Below, piece by piece: positions 1-8,071 of a DNA stretch of 64,000 nt. The position numbers were made by a program, and so were the translations under genes. The notes beneath the pieces are model-generated. The model saw only the letters and a list, made by a program, of their open reading frames with translations, ran no database searches and was not told the DNA's origin. Source of the DNA: Pseudomonas fulva NBRC 16637 = DSM 17717 (GTDB lineage Bacteria > Pseudomonadota > Gammaproteobacteria > Pseudomonadales > Pseudomonadaceae); assembly GCF_000730565.1 (NCBI RefSeq), contig NZ_BBIQ01000010.1, positions 1 through 64,000 of the forward strand. Direction: 5' to 3'. How positions within the stretch are numbered: the first letter of the stretch is position 1; every line of letters starts with the position of its first letter.

Positions 1-200
1 CCCACACCGGGATACGTTGGGCTGGAGTTTTGTGTTTGATTGATGGTACGGGATGAGTGGTTTGTAGTCTGAGGGCCTTGGTTTTGTAGGAAATGTCTGG
101 ACTCTTCTGCTGGAGGCTTCTGCAAATTTACGTATCGGACGTATCCTACGCGCTCTGCCGAAGTATCGCCGTTGTCTGGGAAATACCTCACGGATACCTT

Positions 201-396
201 TGCCCCGTCGCTCTGGCGACCGGGTGTGAGAACCCGACTTCGAATAAGCGCTACCTGCAATGGTGGCCGTGCGCGGGCAGGCTTTGGTCTGGCCGGGGTT
301 CCTTATTCACTCGGTTTCTCACCCTGCGTACGGCTGCCACCCTATCCGTGAGAAGGTCTGCGTGGCGGCTCCTGTTTTCGAATAAGGAACCAAGTC
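201..396 (+). promoter_or_regulatory. Structured 5' leader of the DUF3077 gene, candidate RNA switch
   Basis: A leader with three related segments. Segment B (297-341) is complementary to both a 5' segment (226-273) and a 3' segment (348-391). In one fold GGTTCCTTATTC (297-308) pairs perfectly with GAATAAGGAACC (380-391), which contains the Shine-Dalgarno AAGGA, and 334-341 pairs with 361-369. In the other fold CTTATTC (302-308) pairs with GAATAAG (242-248) and 311-322 pairs with 226-237, leaving the Shine-Dalgarno free. Two local hairpins (207-220 and 221-236) precede them. The complementarity is read directly from the sequence; a regulatory role is inferred. The rest of 1-396 shows no gene I can support. 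Confidence 0.55.
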
Positions 397-672
397 ATGG
401 ATACGAGCAATTCGGACCCTATCACCACCGCAGGCGTAGAAACCTTCCTCCAAGCCGGCACCCCACCCGTAAACCTCCTTCGCGTACAGCCCGGCATCCC
501 GGTGGATGCTGCGTACGAGCACGTCTCCATCCTGATGGGTTACATCAAGCACCTGGTGCGTGAGGGGGACATGGAGGATGACCACAAGCTGCTCGGTGCG
601 GCGGATTACCTCTGTGACATGGCCAACGCCTTGCTGAATGACATCGAAATCGCCAAAGGCAAACGCCCCTAG
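397..672 (+). CDS. DUF3077 family small protein
   Basis: A 91-residue acidic protein resembling the DUF3077 family of small Pseudomonas proteins of unknown function. The middle part (about residues 35-80, including EHVSILMGYI and AADYLCDMANALL) looks like two or three amphipathic helices. It has no signal peptide or membrane segment. ATG 397 is preceded by AAGGA at 385-389, which sits inside the inverted repeat of the leader, so translation may be controlled by RNA folding. The gene stands alone, convergent with the methyltransferase gene beyond a 420-base gap. An overlapping 156-codon frame starting at 93 looks spurious. Function unknown. Confidence 0.8.
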   Translation: MDTSNSDPITTAGVETFLQAGTPPVNLLRVQPGIPVDAAYEHVSILMGYIKHLVREGDMEDDHKLLGAADYLCDMANALLNDIEIAKGKRP

Positions 673-1093
673 CCAACCAGAACCTCGGCGGCATGGATGA
701 CAATGGGCCAGGGTGCCAAGCGGATAGACAAACCGTTCTCAGGCACCCGTCCAATGCTTTCATCACTGCTCAAGGAAAACAGACTTCGGAATTTCAAAGC
801 CACACGCGAGTACTGAAGCATTCACAGTTCCGGCATGGCAGCTCGATCCCCTACGCACCAAACGTCTCTGAAATCAACAAAAAATCGCCCCTGAAAAATT
901 GCTTATGCACAAGCGGCATCGAATGTTTGTGCCAATGGCATAACCCCGCCCGCAATAAACCAAATTTGCGCAAATGCCTGTTTTTGCTGGTCTTGAACGT
1001 CATTTTGGAATAAGCCAATCCGTCCGAATGGCCCCGTACACCAACAGGTAACCCCAAGCTTGTTCACAGACTTATCCACAGGCTTTTCTGCGG
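673..1093. other. Intergenic gap between convergent genes, AT-rich, with DnaA-box-like sites
   Basis: No credible gene. The stretch 850-1015 is clearly more AT-rich than its surroundings and contains a TTTGCGCAAA palindrome near 964-973. At its right end TGTTCACAG (1061-1069) and a consensus DnaA box TTATCCACA (1072-1080) lie almost side by side. No clear intrinsic terminator was found for either flanking gene. Confidence 0.4.
1072..1080 (+). other. Consensus DnaA box TTATCCACA
   Basis: Perfect match to the strict DnaA box. Two more perfect boxes in opposite orientation lie inside the neighbouring methyltransferase gene at 1580-1588 and 2079-2087, so three occur within about 1 kb at roughly 500-base spacing. 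I noticed no other perfect box in the window. Binding is not shown. Confidence 0.35.
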
Positions 1094-2299
1094 CTATCTG
1101 TCGCGCTCGGCGAGGATCATCAGGTTGCGTGGGGTGAGGGCATAGTCGCAAAACACGCCCAAACGTACGTCATAGCCCTGTTCGGTCAGAAAAAGGGCAC
1201 GGTCCAGTGCCAGCCAGAGTTCGAGTGGGCGGCGGAAGAGGTTGCGCAGGCGTTCGAGGTTGCGTACCTGCGCCAGGCGATTCCATCCTGCCGATTCCAA
1301 CGCCGCCCAATCGATATCCCCATCCAGGTCCAGTTGCTTGAGCGCAGCCAGGTCACGGCAATACCGCTCGAAGGGCTTGGCCAACCAGGCCACCGGCAGC
1401 GATGGCGTGGGCAGGTACTGGTCGGTCTGGCGCTGTTGGCGTTGCAGCAGGTCGAAGCCCAGGCGGCGGGCCATGGACGTGTCGCGCTGGCGGCGTACGC
1501 GGGCGCCGGCGGTGACGGTTTCGCTCAGGGGCAGGCCAAGGTCATCCAGCGACAGGTGCAAGGCCGAGGCGCGAGCAGCTGTGGATAACGCCTGGTACTG
1601 GGCGGTGGCAATGCGGTTGTAGCAGCACGGGGCCACGGCCAGTTGTGGGCAATGTTGCTGGCTGGCCAGGCGCAGCAGCCGGACATGCAGGTCGCCGCAG
1701 GCGTGCAGGGCGACCACGCTGGTGTCTGCATCCAGATGCTCGACGCTGCCAGGGGCCATCACGTCCTGATGGATGTGTTGCACGGGCAAATGGTGATGGG
1801 CACTGAGCGCCTGCCCGGCAGCCACCAGCGCGGTGTCGTACTCCAGGCAGGTCAGGCGCTGGCCGGGGTGCAGCAAACGCCGGCCCAGGTGGCCTTTGCC
1901 CGAGCACCAGTCCAGCCAGTGGCGCGAGGGCGCGCGGAAGGCGAGGTGACGGGCGAAGGCTTCGATCTGGTGCCATTTGCGGCCGGGTACATTGACGTCA
2001 AGCCGGTGGGCGGCGGCGGGGAGCGCACAGGTGGGCAGGGCACCCAGCGCGCTGAGCGCCTGGGCGGCATCAGCCAACTGTGGATAAGGTGCGGGCAGTG
2101 CGTGTGGGTCGACGTCACCTTCGGCCTCGGCCAAGGTGCTTTGGCGCAGATGCCGCGCAAGTTCCGGGTAGGTGCTTTCCCAATCCAGGTGCAGATGGGT
2201 GAACGGCCTGGGTTTCCACAGCGCCTGATGCTCGGTCAAAAACCGGTCAAGCGCCTGAAAGCGTTCGAGCAAAAGGTGGCTGTGGAGGGAGGTAGGCAT
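1094..2299 (-). CDS. SAM-dependent methyltransferase (Methyltransf_32-like)
   Basis: A 401-residue protein with a class I methyltransferase core. Motif I is DWCSGKGHLGR (130-140), the acidic end of strand 2 is CLEYD (151-155), and ALHACGDL (197-204) plus APCCYN (223-228) follow. That CGDL/PCCYN combination belongs to the Methyltransf_32 group, which includes Trm13-like and METTL25-like enzymes. The substrate is unknown; RNA is plausible because of the Trm13 similarity. Residues 1-100 and the last 110 are leucine- and arginine-rich without a recognised domain. It lies about 100 bases downstream of the ABC permease on the same strand and could be read through from that operon. Confidence 0.75.
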   Translation of the reverse strand: MPTSLHSHLLLERFQALDRFLTEHQALWKPRPFTHLHLDWESTYPELARHLRQSTLAEAEGDVDPHALPAPYPQLADAAQALSALGALPTCALPAAAHRLDVNVPGRKWHQIEAFARHLAFRAPSRHWLDWCSGKGHLGRRLLHPGQRLTCLEYDTALVAAGQALSAHHHLPVQHIHQDVMAPGSVEHLDADTSVVALHACGDLHVRLLRLASQQHCPQLAVAPCCYNRIATAQYQALSTAARASALHLSLDDLGLPLSETVTAGARVRRQRDTSMARRLGFDLLQRQQRQTDQYLPTPSLPVAWLAKPFERYCRDLAALKQLDLDGDIDWAALESAGWNRLAQVRNLERLRNLFRRPLELWLALDRALFLTEQGYDVRLGVFCDYALTPRNLMILAERDR

Positions 2300-2400
2300 T
2301 GGGAGCGCTGTCGATAAAGGGTGGTCAGGCCTTGCTGCCGGCTGAACCCGCTTTCACCCAGCCGGGTAAAACGGGCCAACCGGCTGCAGCCGGTAACGGA

Positions 2401-3090
2401 TCAGCGCCCTTGGCAGGCGTCCACGCGCAACCAGCGCTCCAGCAGCTTGAAGCCCTGCACCAGCATGAACGAGATCAGCAAGTAGAACAGGCCAGCGGCA
2501 AAGAAGATCTCCACCGGCAAGTACGTGCGGGCAATGATGGTTCGCGCCATGCCGGTCAGTTCCAGCAGGGTGACCGTACTGGCCAGCGCGCTAGCCTTGA
2601 GCATCAGGATCACTTCGTTGCTGTAGGCCGGCAGGCCGATGCGGGCAGCCCGGGGCAGCATGATGTAGACCAGCGTCTTGGCCCGGGACATGCCCAGTGC
2701 CCGCGCAGCCTCGATCTCGCCCTTGGGAATGGACTGCAAGGCGCCGCGCAGGATTTCGGCGATGTAGGCGGCGGTGTGCAGGGTCATGGTCAGCACGGTG
2801 CACCAGAACGGGTCGCGCAGGTACGGCCATAGCGCGCTGGCGCGCACGGCGTCGAACTGGGCCAGGCCGTAGTACACCAGAAACAGCTGCACCAACAGCG
2901 GGGTGCCGCGGAAGAAGAAGATGTAACTGAACGGCACGGCGCGCACGTACCAGTGCCGCGAAGAGCGGGCGATACCCAGCGGGATGGCCAGGATCAAGCC
3001 GGCCACCACCGCGATGGCCACCAGCTCCAGGGTCAGGGTGGCGCCCTGGGCCAGGCGCGGCAGCCACTTGATGATCACTTCCCAGTTCAT
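2401..3090 (-). CDS. hisM: Polar amino acid ABC transporter permease, HisM type
   Basis: A 229-residue inner-membrane permease of the HisMQ family with about five hydrophobic segments. The conserved RGTPLLVQ turn is at 61-68 and the EAA loop that contacts the ATPase (EIEAARALGMSRAKT onward, about 125-148) is intact. Its start overlaps the stop of the upstream permease by four bases (ATGA), implying translational coupling. With its partner it forms the heterodimeric channel for a basic amino acid such as histidine, arginine or ornithine. The exact substrate cannot be read from sequence. Confidence 0.9.
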   Translation of the reverse strand: MNWEVIIKWLPRLAQGATLTLELVAIAVVAGLILAIPLGIARSSRHWYVRAVPFSYIFFFRGTPLLVQLFLVYYGLAQFDAVRASALWPYLRDPFWCTVLTMTLHTAAYIAEILRGALQSIPKGEIEAARALGMSRAKTLVYIMLPRAARIGLPAYSNEVILMLKASALASTVTLLELTGMARTIIARTYLPVEIFFAAGLFYLLISFMLVQGFKLLERWLRVDACQGR

Positions 3091-3782
3091 TGTTCGGCCC
3101 TCGCGAAGCCGCGAGCGGCGCGTTGTTCCAGGAAATGCATGCCGGTCATGGCAATGACGGTCAGGCTGAGGTAGATGCAGGCCGCCACCATGTAGAAGGT
3201 GAACGGCTCCTTGGTCACGGTCACGCCAATCTGGGCATGGCGCATGATTTCTTCAAGGCCGATCACCGACACCAGCGCGGTGTCCTTCATCAGGATCATG
3301 AACAGGTTGCCCAGGCCGGGCAGGGCGATGCGCCACATCTGCGGCAGGATGATCCGCGACAGGATGCGGCCCTTGGACATGCCCAGCGCCAGCCCGGCTT
3401 CGCGGTGGCCTTTGGGGATGGCCAGGATAGCGCCCCGGAACACCTCGGTGGCGTAGGCGCCAAAACACAGGCCCAGGGCAATGACGCCTGCGGCAAAGGC
3501 GCTGAGCTCAAGGCCTGGCATGTGCAGGGCTTCGCCCAGGGCGTTCATCAGGCCCACGGTGCCAAAGTAGATCAGCAGCACCCACAGCAGTTCGGGAATA
3601 CCCCGTACCAGGGTCGAGTAGAAACCGCCAAGCCACTGCAAGGGCTTGAGCGGGGAAGTCTTGGCCAGGGCGCCGAGCAGGCCCAGCACCAGCCCTAACA
3701 GCAAGGCGCACAGCGCCAGTTTTACGGTCATCAGGGTGCCGGCCATCATGGCCGGACCGAATCCGTGCAAGTCGATATTCAT
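3087..3782 (-). CDS. hisQ: Polar amino acid ABC transporter permease, HisQ type
   Basis: A 231-residue permease paralogous to the downstream gene, with hydrophobic segments near residues 12-40, 55-80, 92-115 and at the C-terminus. It has an RGIPELLWV turn at about 60-68 and an EAA loop (HREAGLALGMSKGR) near 124-137. It ends in a four-base overlap with the hisM-like start and begins 54 bases after the binding-protein stop, so it is the third gene of the importer operon. Normal length for the family. Confidence 0.9.
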   Translation of the reverse strand: MNIDLHGFGPAMMAGTLMTVKLALCALLLGLVLGLLGALAKTSPLKPLQWLGGFYSTLVRGIPELLWVLLIYFGTVGLMNALGEALHMPGLELSAFAAGVIALGLCFGAYATEVFRGAILAIPKGHREAGLALGMSKGRILSRIILPQMWRIALPGLGNLFMILMKDTALVSVIGLEEIMRHAQIGVTVTKEPFTFYMVAACIYLSLTVIAMTGMHFLEQRAARGFARAEQ

Positions 3783-3836
3783 GGGCAGGTCATTCTAGGG
3801 AGAGGCGCGCCACCGGGGCGCGCCAATCGGGGCGGA

Positions 3837-4589
3837 TCATTCGATGCTGAACGGGAAGTACTTGTCGTTGATCTTCTTGTACGTACCGTCGGCCTTGATT
3901 TCGGCCAGGGCCTTGTTCAGGTCGTCGCGCAGCTTGGTGTCACCCTTGCGCACGGCGATACCGATCTTGTCGCTGTCCATCACTGGCTCGCCCTTGAACT
4001 CGTAGTTCATGCCGTCCTTGCTCTTGAGCCACTCGTACTGCACGTACTTGTCGGCCAGGATGCCGTCGATACGGCCGGAAACCAGGTCCAGGTAGGCGTT
4101 TTCCTGGGTGTCGTACAGCTTGATGTCCACACCGCTGTAGTTGTCTTCCAGGTAGGTGCCAGCCAGGGTGGCGCGCTGGGTGCCGATGACCTTGCCCTTG
4201 AGCGAGTCCTTGTCAGTCTTGAAGTCGACGTTCTTCGGTGCGATGAACTGCAGCTTGTTGGAGTAGTACGGGTCGGTGAAGTCCACCGCCTGCTTGCGCT
4301 CGTCGGTGATCGACAGCGACGAGACCAGGAAGTCGAACTTCTTGGCGTTCAGGGCCGGAATGATGCCGTCCCAGTCGGAGGTGACGACCGAGCACTCGAC
4401 CTTCATCTTGGCGCACAAGGCATCACCGATGTCCTTGTCGAAACCGACGACATTACCGCTGGCGTCCTTGTTGTTGAACGGTGGGTAGGCGGCTTCGATA
4501 CCCATGCGCAGTTTTTCCGCGGCCATGGCATTGGCCGACATGACCAGGGTGGCAGCGGCTGCCAGGAGAAACTTCTTGTAGGTGTGCAT
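3837..4589 (-). CDS. Periplasmic amino acid-binding protein of the ABC importer
   Basis: A 250-residue solute-binding protein (SBP_bac_3 family). The chosen start gives MHTYKKF followed by a hydrophobic core and AMA, a standard Sec signal peptide cleaved near residue 22. The mature protein opens with EKLRMGIEAAYPPFNNKD, typical of lysine/arginine/ornithine/histidine-binding proteins. A longer in-frame start at 4631 would overlap the upstream ATPase gene and precede the signal peptide, so it was rejected. GGAG lies just upstream of ATG 4589. It captures the amino acid in the periplasm for the HisQ/HisM-like channel. Ligand identity is inferred from family only. Confidence 0.9.
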   Translation of the reverse strand: MHTYKKFLLAAAATLVMSANAMAAEKLRMGIEAAYPPFNNKDASGNVVGFDKDIGDALCAKMKVECSVVTSDWDGIIPALNAKKFDFLVSSLSITDERKQAVDFTDPYYSNKLQFIAPKNVDFKTDKDSLKGKVIGTQRATLAGTYLEDNYSGVDIKLYDTQENAYLDLVSGRIDGILADKYVQYEWLKSKDGMNYEFKGEPVMDSDKIGIAVRKGDTKLRDDLNKALAEIKADGTYKKINDKYFPFSIE

Positions 4590-4600
4590 GTATTGCTCCG

Positions 4601-5374
4601 TTAGCGGTGGCTGGACATGAATTGCTTGCAACGCGCCGAGGTCGGGTTCTCGAAGACCTGCTGCGGCGATCCCTGCTCTTCGACCAGGCCCTGGTGCAGG
4701 AAGACCACTTCACTGGACACCTGGCGGGCAAAGTTCATCTCGTGCGTCACCAGCAGCATGGTACGGCCTTCTTCGGCCAATGCGCGGATAACGTTAAGCA
4801 CTTCCTGGACCATTTCCGGATCGAGGGCCGAGGTGGGCTCGTCGAACAGGATGACCTTGGGCTTCATGGCCAGGGTACGGGCAATGGCGGCGCGCTGCTG
4901 CTGGCCACCGGACAGCTGGGCGGGGTAGCTGTGACGCTTGTCGCAGATCCCCACCTTGTTGAGCAGCGCTTCGGCTGCCTCGACGGCCTCGGCCTTGCTT
5001 TGGCCAAGTACGCGGCGTGGGGCCTCGATGATGTTGTCGAGGATCGACATGTGCGGCCACAGGTTGAAGTTCTGGAAGACGAAGCCGATTTCGCTGCGCA
5101 GTCGGTTGATCTGGCGGTTGTCGGCAGCCATCAGGTCGCCGTTCTTTGCGGCCTTGAGCTTGAGGGCTTCACCGGCCACGAGGATTTCGCCCTGGTGCGG
5201 GTTTTCCAGCAGGTTGATGCAGCGCAGCAGGGTGGACTTGCCGGAGCCGGACGACCCCAGAATGGAGATCACGTCACCGTCGCGTGCGGTCAGCGAAATG
5301 CCCTTGAGAATTTCCTGCTCGCCATAACGTTTGTGCAGGTTGCGGATTTCCAGCGCGGGCGTGGCCTGAGCCAT
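4601..5374 (-). CDS. hisP: ABC transporter ATP-binding protein, HisP type
   Basis: A 257-residue ATPase with Walker A GSSGSGKST (40-48), Q-loop near 101, signature LSGGQQQR (154-161), Walker B VILFDEP (174-180) and a D-loop SALD. These are the hallmarks of polar amino acid importers (PAAT family). It is the first gene of the minus-strand operon ATPase, binding protein, HisQ-like, HisM-like. The binding-protein gene starts 11 bases after its stop. The symbol reflects family resemblance; an arginine/ornithine role is equally possible. Confidence 0.88.
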   Translation of the reverse strand: MAQATPALEIRNLHKRYGEQEILKGISLTARDGDVISILGSSGSGKSTLLRCINLLENPHQGEILVAGEALKLKAAKNGDLMAADNRQINRLRSEIGFVFQNFNLWPHMSILDNIIEAPRRVLGQSKAEAVEAAEALLNKVGICDKRHSYPAQLSGGQQQRAAIARTLAMKPKVILFDEPTSALDPEMVQEVLNVIRALAEEGRTMLLVTHEMNFARQVSSEVVFLHQGLVEEQGSPQQVFENPTSARCKQFMSSHR

Positions 5375-5765
5375 GTGCGGTCCTCATGTGTTCGGGTGCG
5401 TTCCCAGCTGTTGGCGGCCTTCCTGGCGTGCGCCAAGCTAGCATAGCGGCATTATGACGGCCAACAGGGTCGCCGGGCACTCTGGGCATTGGTGGGGCAG
5501 TTTGTCGCATCGTTGCAGCGCAACGTCGCGCAGATGTCCACAAGGGAGGTTGCCCGGCACCAGAGCCATGATGAAAAAAGGCGCGATGGTGCCAGTTTTG
5601 ACGGTCTCAGGGAAGCGCTTTCGGACCATGTGCCCGTCAAACCTGACTGTCCGGGCAGCCTGTCGAGGCGCCCCGGTGCAGCCTTTCTGAACCCCGCCGC
5701 GGTCCAGGGTTGTACCGAAGGGTTGCGCCCTGTTTGCCTTGTGATGGTGCGCAGGTGTTACCGAG

Positions 5766-5781
5766 GGGCACCTTTGGTGCA
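5766..5781 (+). promoter_or_regulatory. Possible sigma-54 promoter upstream of gabP
   Basis: GGGCACCTTTGGTGCA has GG (5767-5768) and GC (5779-5780) separated by exactly 10 bases, the sigma-54 -24/-12 spacing, with GGCAC and TGCA matching. The T before GG and the first T of TTGC are replaced. It is also a perfect small inverted repeat (GCACC-TTT-GGTGC), so an operator or hairpin is an alternative reading. GABA transport is often under nitrogen control, which fits but does not prove it. Confidence 0.3.
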
Positions 5782-5826
5782 TTTGTAAGTGAGTATTTCG
5801 GTAATGAGCGCTTTTGATGGCTAATC

Positions 5827-5847
5827 GGCCATTTAATGGCCCTTTTT
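5827..5847 (+). terminator. Terminator-like hairpin in the gabP leader
   Basis: GGCCAT-TTA-ATGGCC followed by five T residues, about 165 bases before the gabP start and about 50 bases after the sigma-54-like element. It could end a short transcript or attenuate gabP. The stem is only six pairs. Confidence 0.35.
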
Positions 5848-6012
5848 GCCGTGGCCCCCGCCGTTATTGGCTTCCGGCGTGGTCGGGCCGAGTGCGCGTA
5901 GCACATGGCGCGGTTATTGCCAGTGTCCAATCAATGGTTGCCGCTGTGCATGCTCCAGACGCGAGCCGCGCTTGCGCAACCGATGTGATCTACTCCTTGC
6001 AAAGGTAGTTTT

Positions 6013-7398
6013 ATGAGCGGCAACAATTCCAATGACCTCGCTCAGGGGCTTAAACAACGGCATGTGACCATGCTGTCCATTGCTGGCGTCATCGGCGCAG
6101 GCCTGTTCGTCGGTTCCGGACACGCCATTGCAGCGGCGGGCCCGGCGGTACTGCTGGCTTATGCCGCCGCCGGTACGCTGGTGGTGCTGGTCATGCGCAT
6201 GCTCGGTGAAATGGCAGTGGCTTCGCCTGACACCGGTTCGTTCTCCACCTACGCCGACCGCGCCATCGGGCGCTGGGCCGGCTTCACCATCGGCTGGCTG
6301 TACTGGTGGTTCTGGGTGTTGGTGATTCCACTTGAGGCCAACGCCGCTGCAGCCATCCTGCATGCCTGGTTCCCAGCCGTGGACCTATGGGCGTTCTCCC
6401 TGCTGATCACCTTGGCACTGACCGTGACCAACCTGTTCAGCGTGAAGAACTATGGTGAGTTCGAGTTCTGGTTCGCCCTGCTCAAGGTGCTGGCCATCAT
6501 CGCGTTCATCGTGGTCGGTTGTGTGGCCATGTTCGGCCTGGTACCCAACAGCCAGGTCAGCGGTGCCAGCCACCTGTTCGATACCCAAGGCTTCATGCCA
6601 AACGGCCTCGGCGCCGTGCTGGCTGCCATGCTGACGACCATGTTCTCGTTCATGGGCACCGAGATCGTCACCATCGCCGCTGCCGAGTCCAAGGACCCGG
6701 GCAAGCAGATCAGCCGTGCCACCAACTCGGTGATCTGGCGTATCTGCCTGTTCTACCTGGTGTCGATCTTCCTGGTCGTGGCGCTGGTGCCATGGAATGA
6801 CCCGGCGTTGGCCGAAGTCGGTTCCTACCAGACCGTGCTCAGCCGCATCGGTGTACCCAACGCCAAGCTGATCGTCGATATCGTGGTACTGATCGCCGTG
6901 ACCAGCTGCCTGAACTCGGCGCTGTACACGTCCTCGCGCATGCTGTTCTCGCTGAGCAAGCGTGGCGATGCCCCGGCCATGGCCCAACGCACCACCAAGG
7001 CGGCTACCCCTTACGTGGCGGTGCTGCTGTCCACTGCGGCGGCGTTCCTGTGCGTCTTCGCCAACTTCCTTGCGCCAGCCCAGGTCTTCGAGTTCCTGCT
7101 GGCAAGCTCCGGCGCCATCGCGTTGCTGGTGTACCTGGTGATTGCCGTTTCGCAACTGCGCATGCGTGCCAAGCGCGAGGCCAGTGGTGAGCAGATCGCG
7201 TTCAAGATGTGGCTGTTCCCAGGGCTGACCTGGGCGACCATCGCCTTCATTGTGGCGGTGCTGGGGGTAATGGCACTGCGTGAGGACCACCGCATCGAGA
7301 TCATCGCGACGGCACTGCTGAGCATCGCCGTGGTGGCTGCGGGGCTGCTGGTGCACCGCAAGCGCGAAGCCGGTGGACGGGCAGCGGTGGCCAAGTAA
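6013..7398 (+). CDS. gabP: GABA permease GabP
   Basis: A 461-residue amino acid/polyamine/organocation transporter with about twelve membrane segments. It aligns nearly end to end with E. coli GabP. The N-terminal helix block SIAGVIGAGLFVGSG (about 21-35), the consecutive PDTGSFSTYAD and GRWAGFTIGWLYWWFW stretches, and SVKNYGEFEFW are diagnostic. It imports 4-aminobutyrate with protons across the inner membrane for use as carbon and nitrogen source. No gabD/gabT genes are nearby. A GC-rich 9-pair hairpin lies 28 bases after the stop. Confidence 0.9.
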   Translation: MSGNNSNDLAQGLKQRHVTMLSIAGVIGAGLFVGSGHAIAAAGPAVLLAYAAAGTLVVLVMRMLGEMAVASPDTGSFSTYADRAIGRWAGFTIGWLYWWFWVLVIPLEANAAAAILHAWFPAVDLWAFSLLITLALTVTNLFSVKNYGEFEFWFALLKVLAIIAFIVVGCVAMFGLVPNSQVSGASHLFDTQGFMPNGLGAVLAAMLTTMFSFMGTEIVTIAAAESKDPGKQISRATNSVIWRICLFYLVSIFLVVALVPWNDPALAEVGSYQTVLSRIGVPNAKLIVDIVVLIAVTSCLNSALYTSSRMLFSLSKRGDAPAMAQRTTKAATPYVAVLLSTAAAFLCVFANFLAPAQVFEFLLASSGAIALLVYLVIAVSQLRMRAKREASGEQIAFKMWLFPGLTWATIAFIVAVLGVMALREDHRIEIIATALLSIAVVAAGLLVHRKREAGGRAAVAK

Positions 7399-7425
7399 GG
7401 CTGCCACTCCATTCGCCCGTGTGCA

Positions 7426-7448
7426 GGGCCGGCCATCGCGGCCGGTCC
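7426..7448 (+). terminator. GC-rich hairpin after gabP
   Basis: GGGCCGGCC and GGCCGGTCC form a nine-pair stem (one G-T wobble) with loop ATCGC. There is no T-run after it, so intrinsic termination is uncertain. Confidence 0.35.
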
Positions 7449-7540
7449 AGCGCCCCGGCAAGGCCGCTCACGCAGGTATTCGGTAGTCTTCAGGAGCGGG
7501 GCAGGTCGGCTGTTTCCAAACCGTCAGCCCAGCCACCCAA

Positions 7541-7984
7541 TCAACCAAACTGCTTCTGCTGTTGCTGCTGCTTGGCCACCAGCTCGGACGCAGCCAGGTA
7601 AGCCTCCTGGAACTCATCGCTTTCCAGCCACGCCATGGTCGTGTCTTCGTCCGCGCCATCGAGCCATGCACGGTAGGCGTTGAATACCATCACGATATAG
7701 TCGGTCGCGTGTTCTTCCTTGTGGCCCTTGAGCACCAGAGCCAGCAGCGGATCAACCAGGAACACCGAGATCATCGGCACCAGGCCGCCTTCCTGGGCTT
7801 CCTTCATCTTCTTGAACAACGGGTCGTAACTGGCCGACGCCATGGCCTTGTCGAACACCTGCTCGACGCTGGCGCTATCGCCTGCGCTGGCCTTCACGGC
7901 CTGGCCGCTGCGCACCATGCGGTTCTGCTTGGCCTTGGTGGCGGCGCGCTTGGCGCGTTTTTGTTGCTTGCTGGAGGTGGCCAT
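7541..7984 (-). CDS. Conserved hypothetical protein with basic N-terminus
   Basis: A 147-residue protein I recognise only as a conserved Pseudomonas hypothetical. The N-terminus (residues 2-40) is Lys/Arg/Ala-rich (SSKQQKRAKRAATKAKQ), followed by a helical, acidic body and a poly-Gln tail (KQQQQQKQFG). There is no signal peptide or membrane helix. The start at 7984 is chosen over an upstream in-frame codon at 8047 because AAGGA lies seven bases before it. The charge pattern could suit nucleic-acid or ribosome binding, but this is speculation. Confidence 0.7.
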   Translation of the reverse strand: MATSSKQQKRAKRAATKAKQNRMVRSGQAVKASAGDSASVEQVFDKAMASASYDPLFKKMKEAQEGGLVPMISVFLVDPLLALVLKGHKEEHATDYIVMVFNAYRAWLDGADEDTTMAWLESDEFQEAYLAASELVAKQQQQQKQFG

Positions 7985-8071
7985 GGGCAATCCTTGGGTG
8001 GGGCTTGAAAGTGCGCGTATTGAAGCGCAGTTGCCCGCGAAACCCAAGTGCCATGCACGCAGCGCCGGCTG

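Larger units (their letters stand above)
5375..6012. other. Divergent intergenic region between the ABC importer and gabP
   Basis: 638 bases without a supportable gene; several short frames exist but lack family resemblance. It must hold the promoters for the minus-strand importer and the plus-strand permease. The recognisable elements are a sigma-54-like sequence at 5766-5781 and a hairpin with a T-run at 5827-5847, both on the gabP side. Confidence 0.5.

Noticed and set aside
93..563. A 156-codon plus frame ending inside the DUF3077 gene
   Set aside because: It runs through the structured leader and overlaps the real gene in another frame; apparent conservation would come from the RNA element.
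1061..1080. Possible chromosomal origin because of adjacent DnaA boxes and AT-rich DNA
   Set aside because: No dnaA, rpmH, gidA or parAB neighbours and only two close boxes; an origin is unlikely, a minor DnaA site remains possible.
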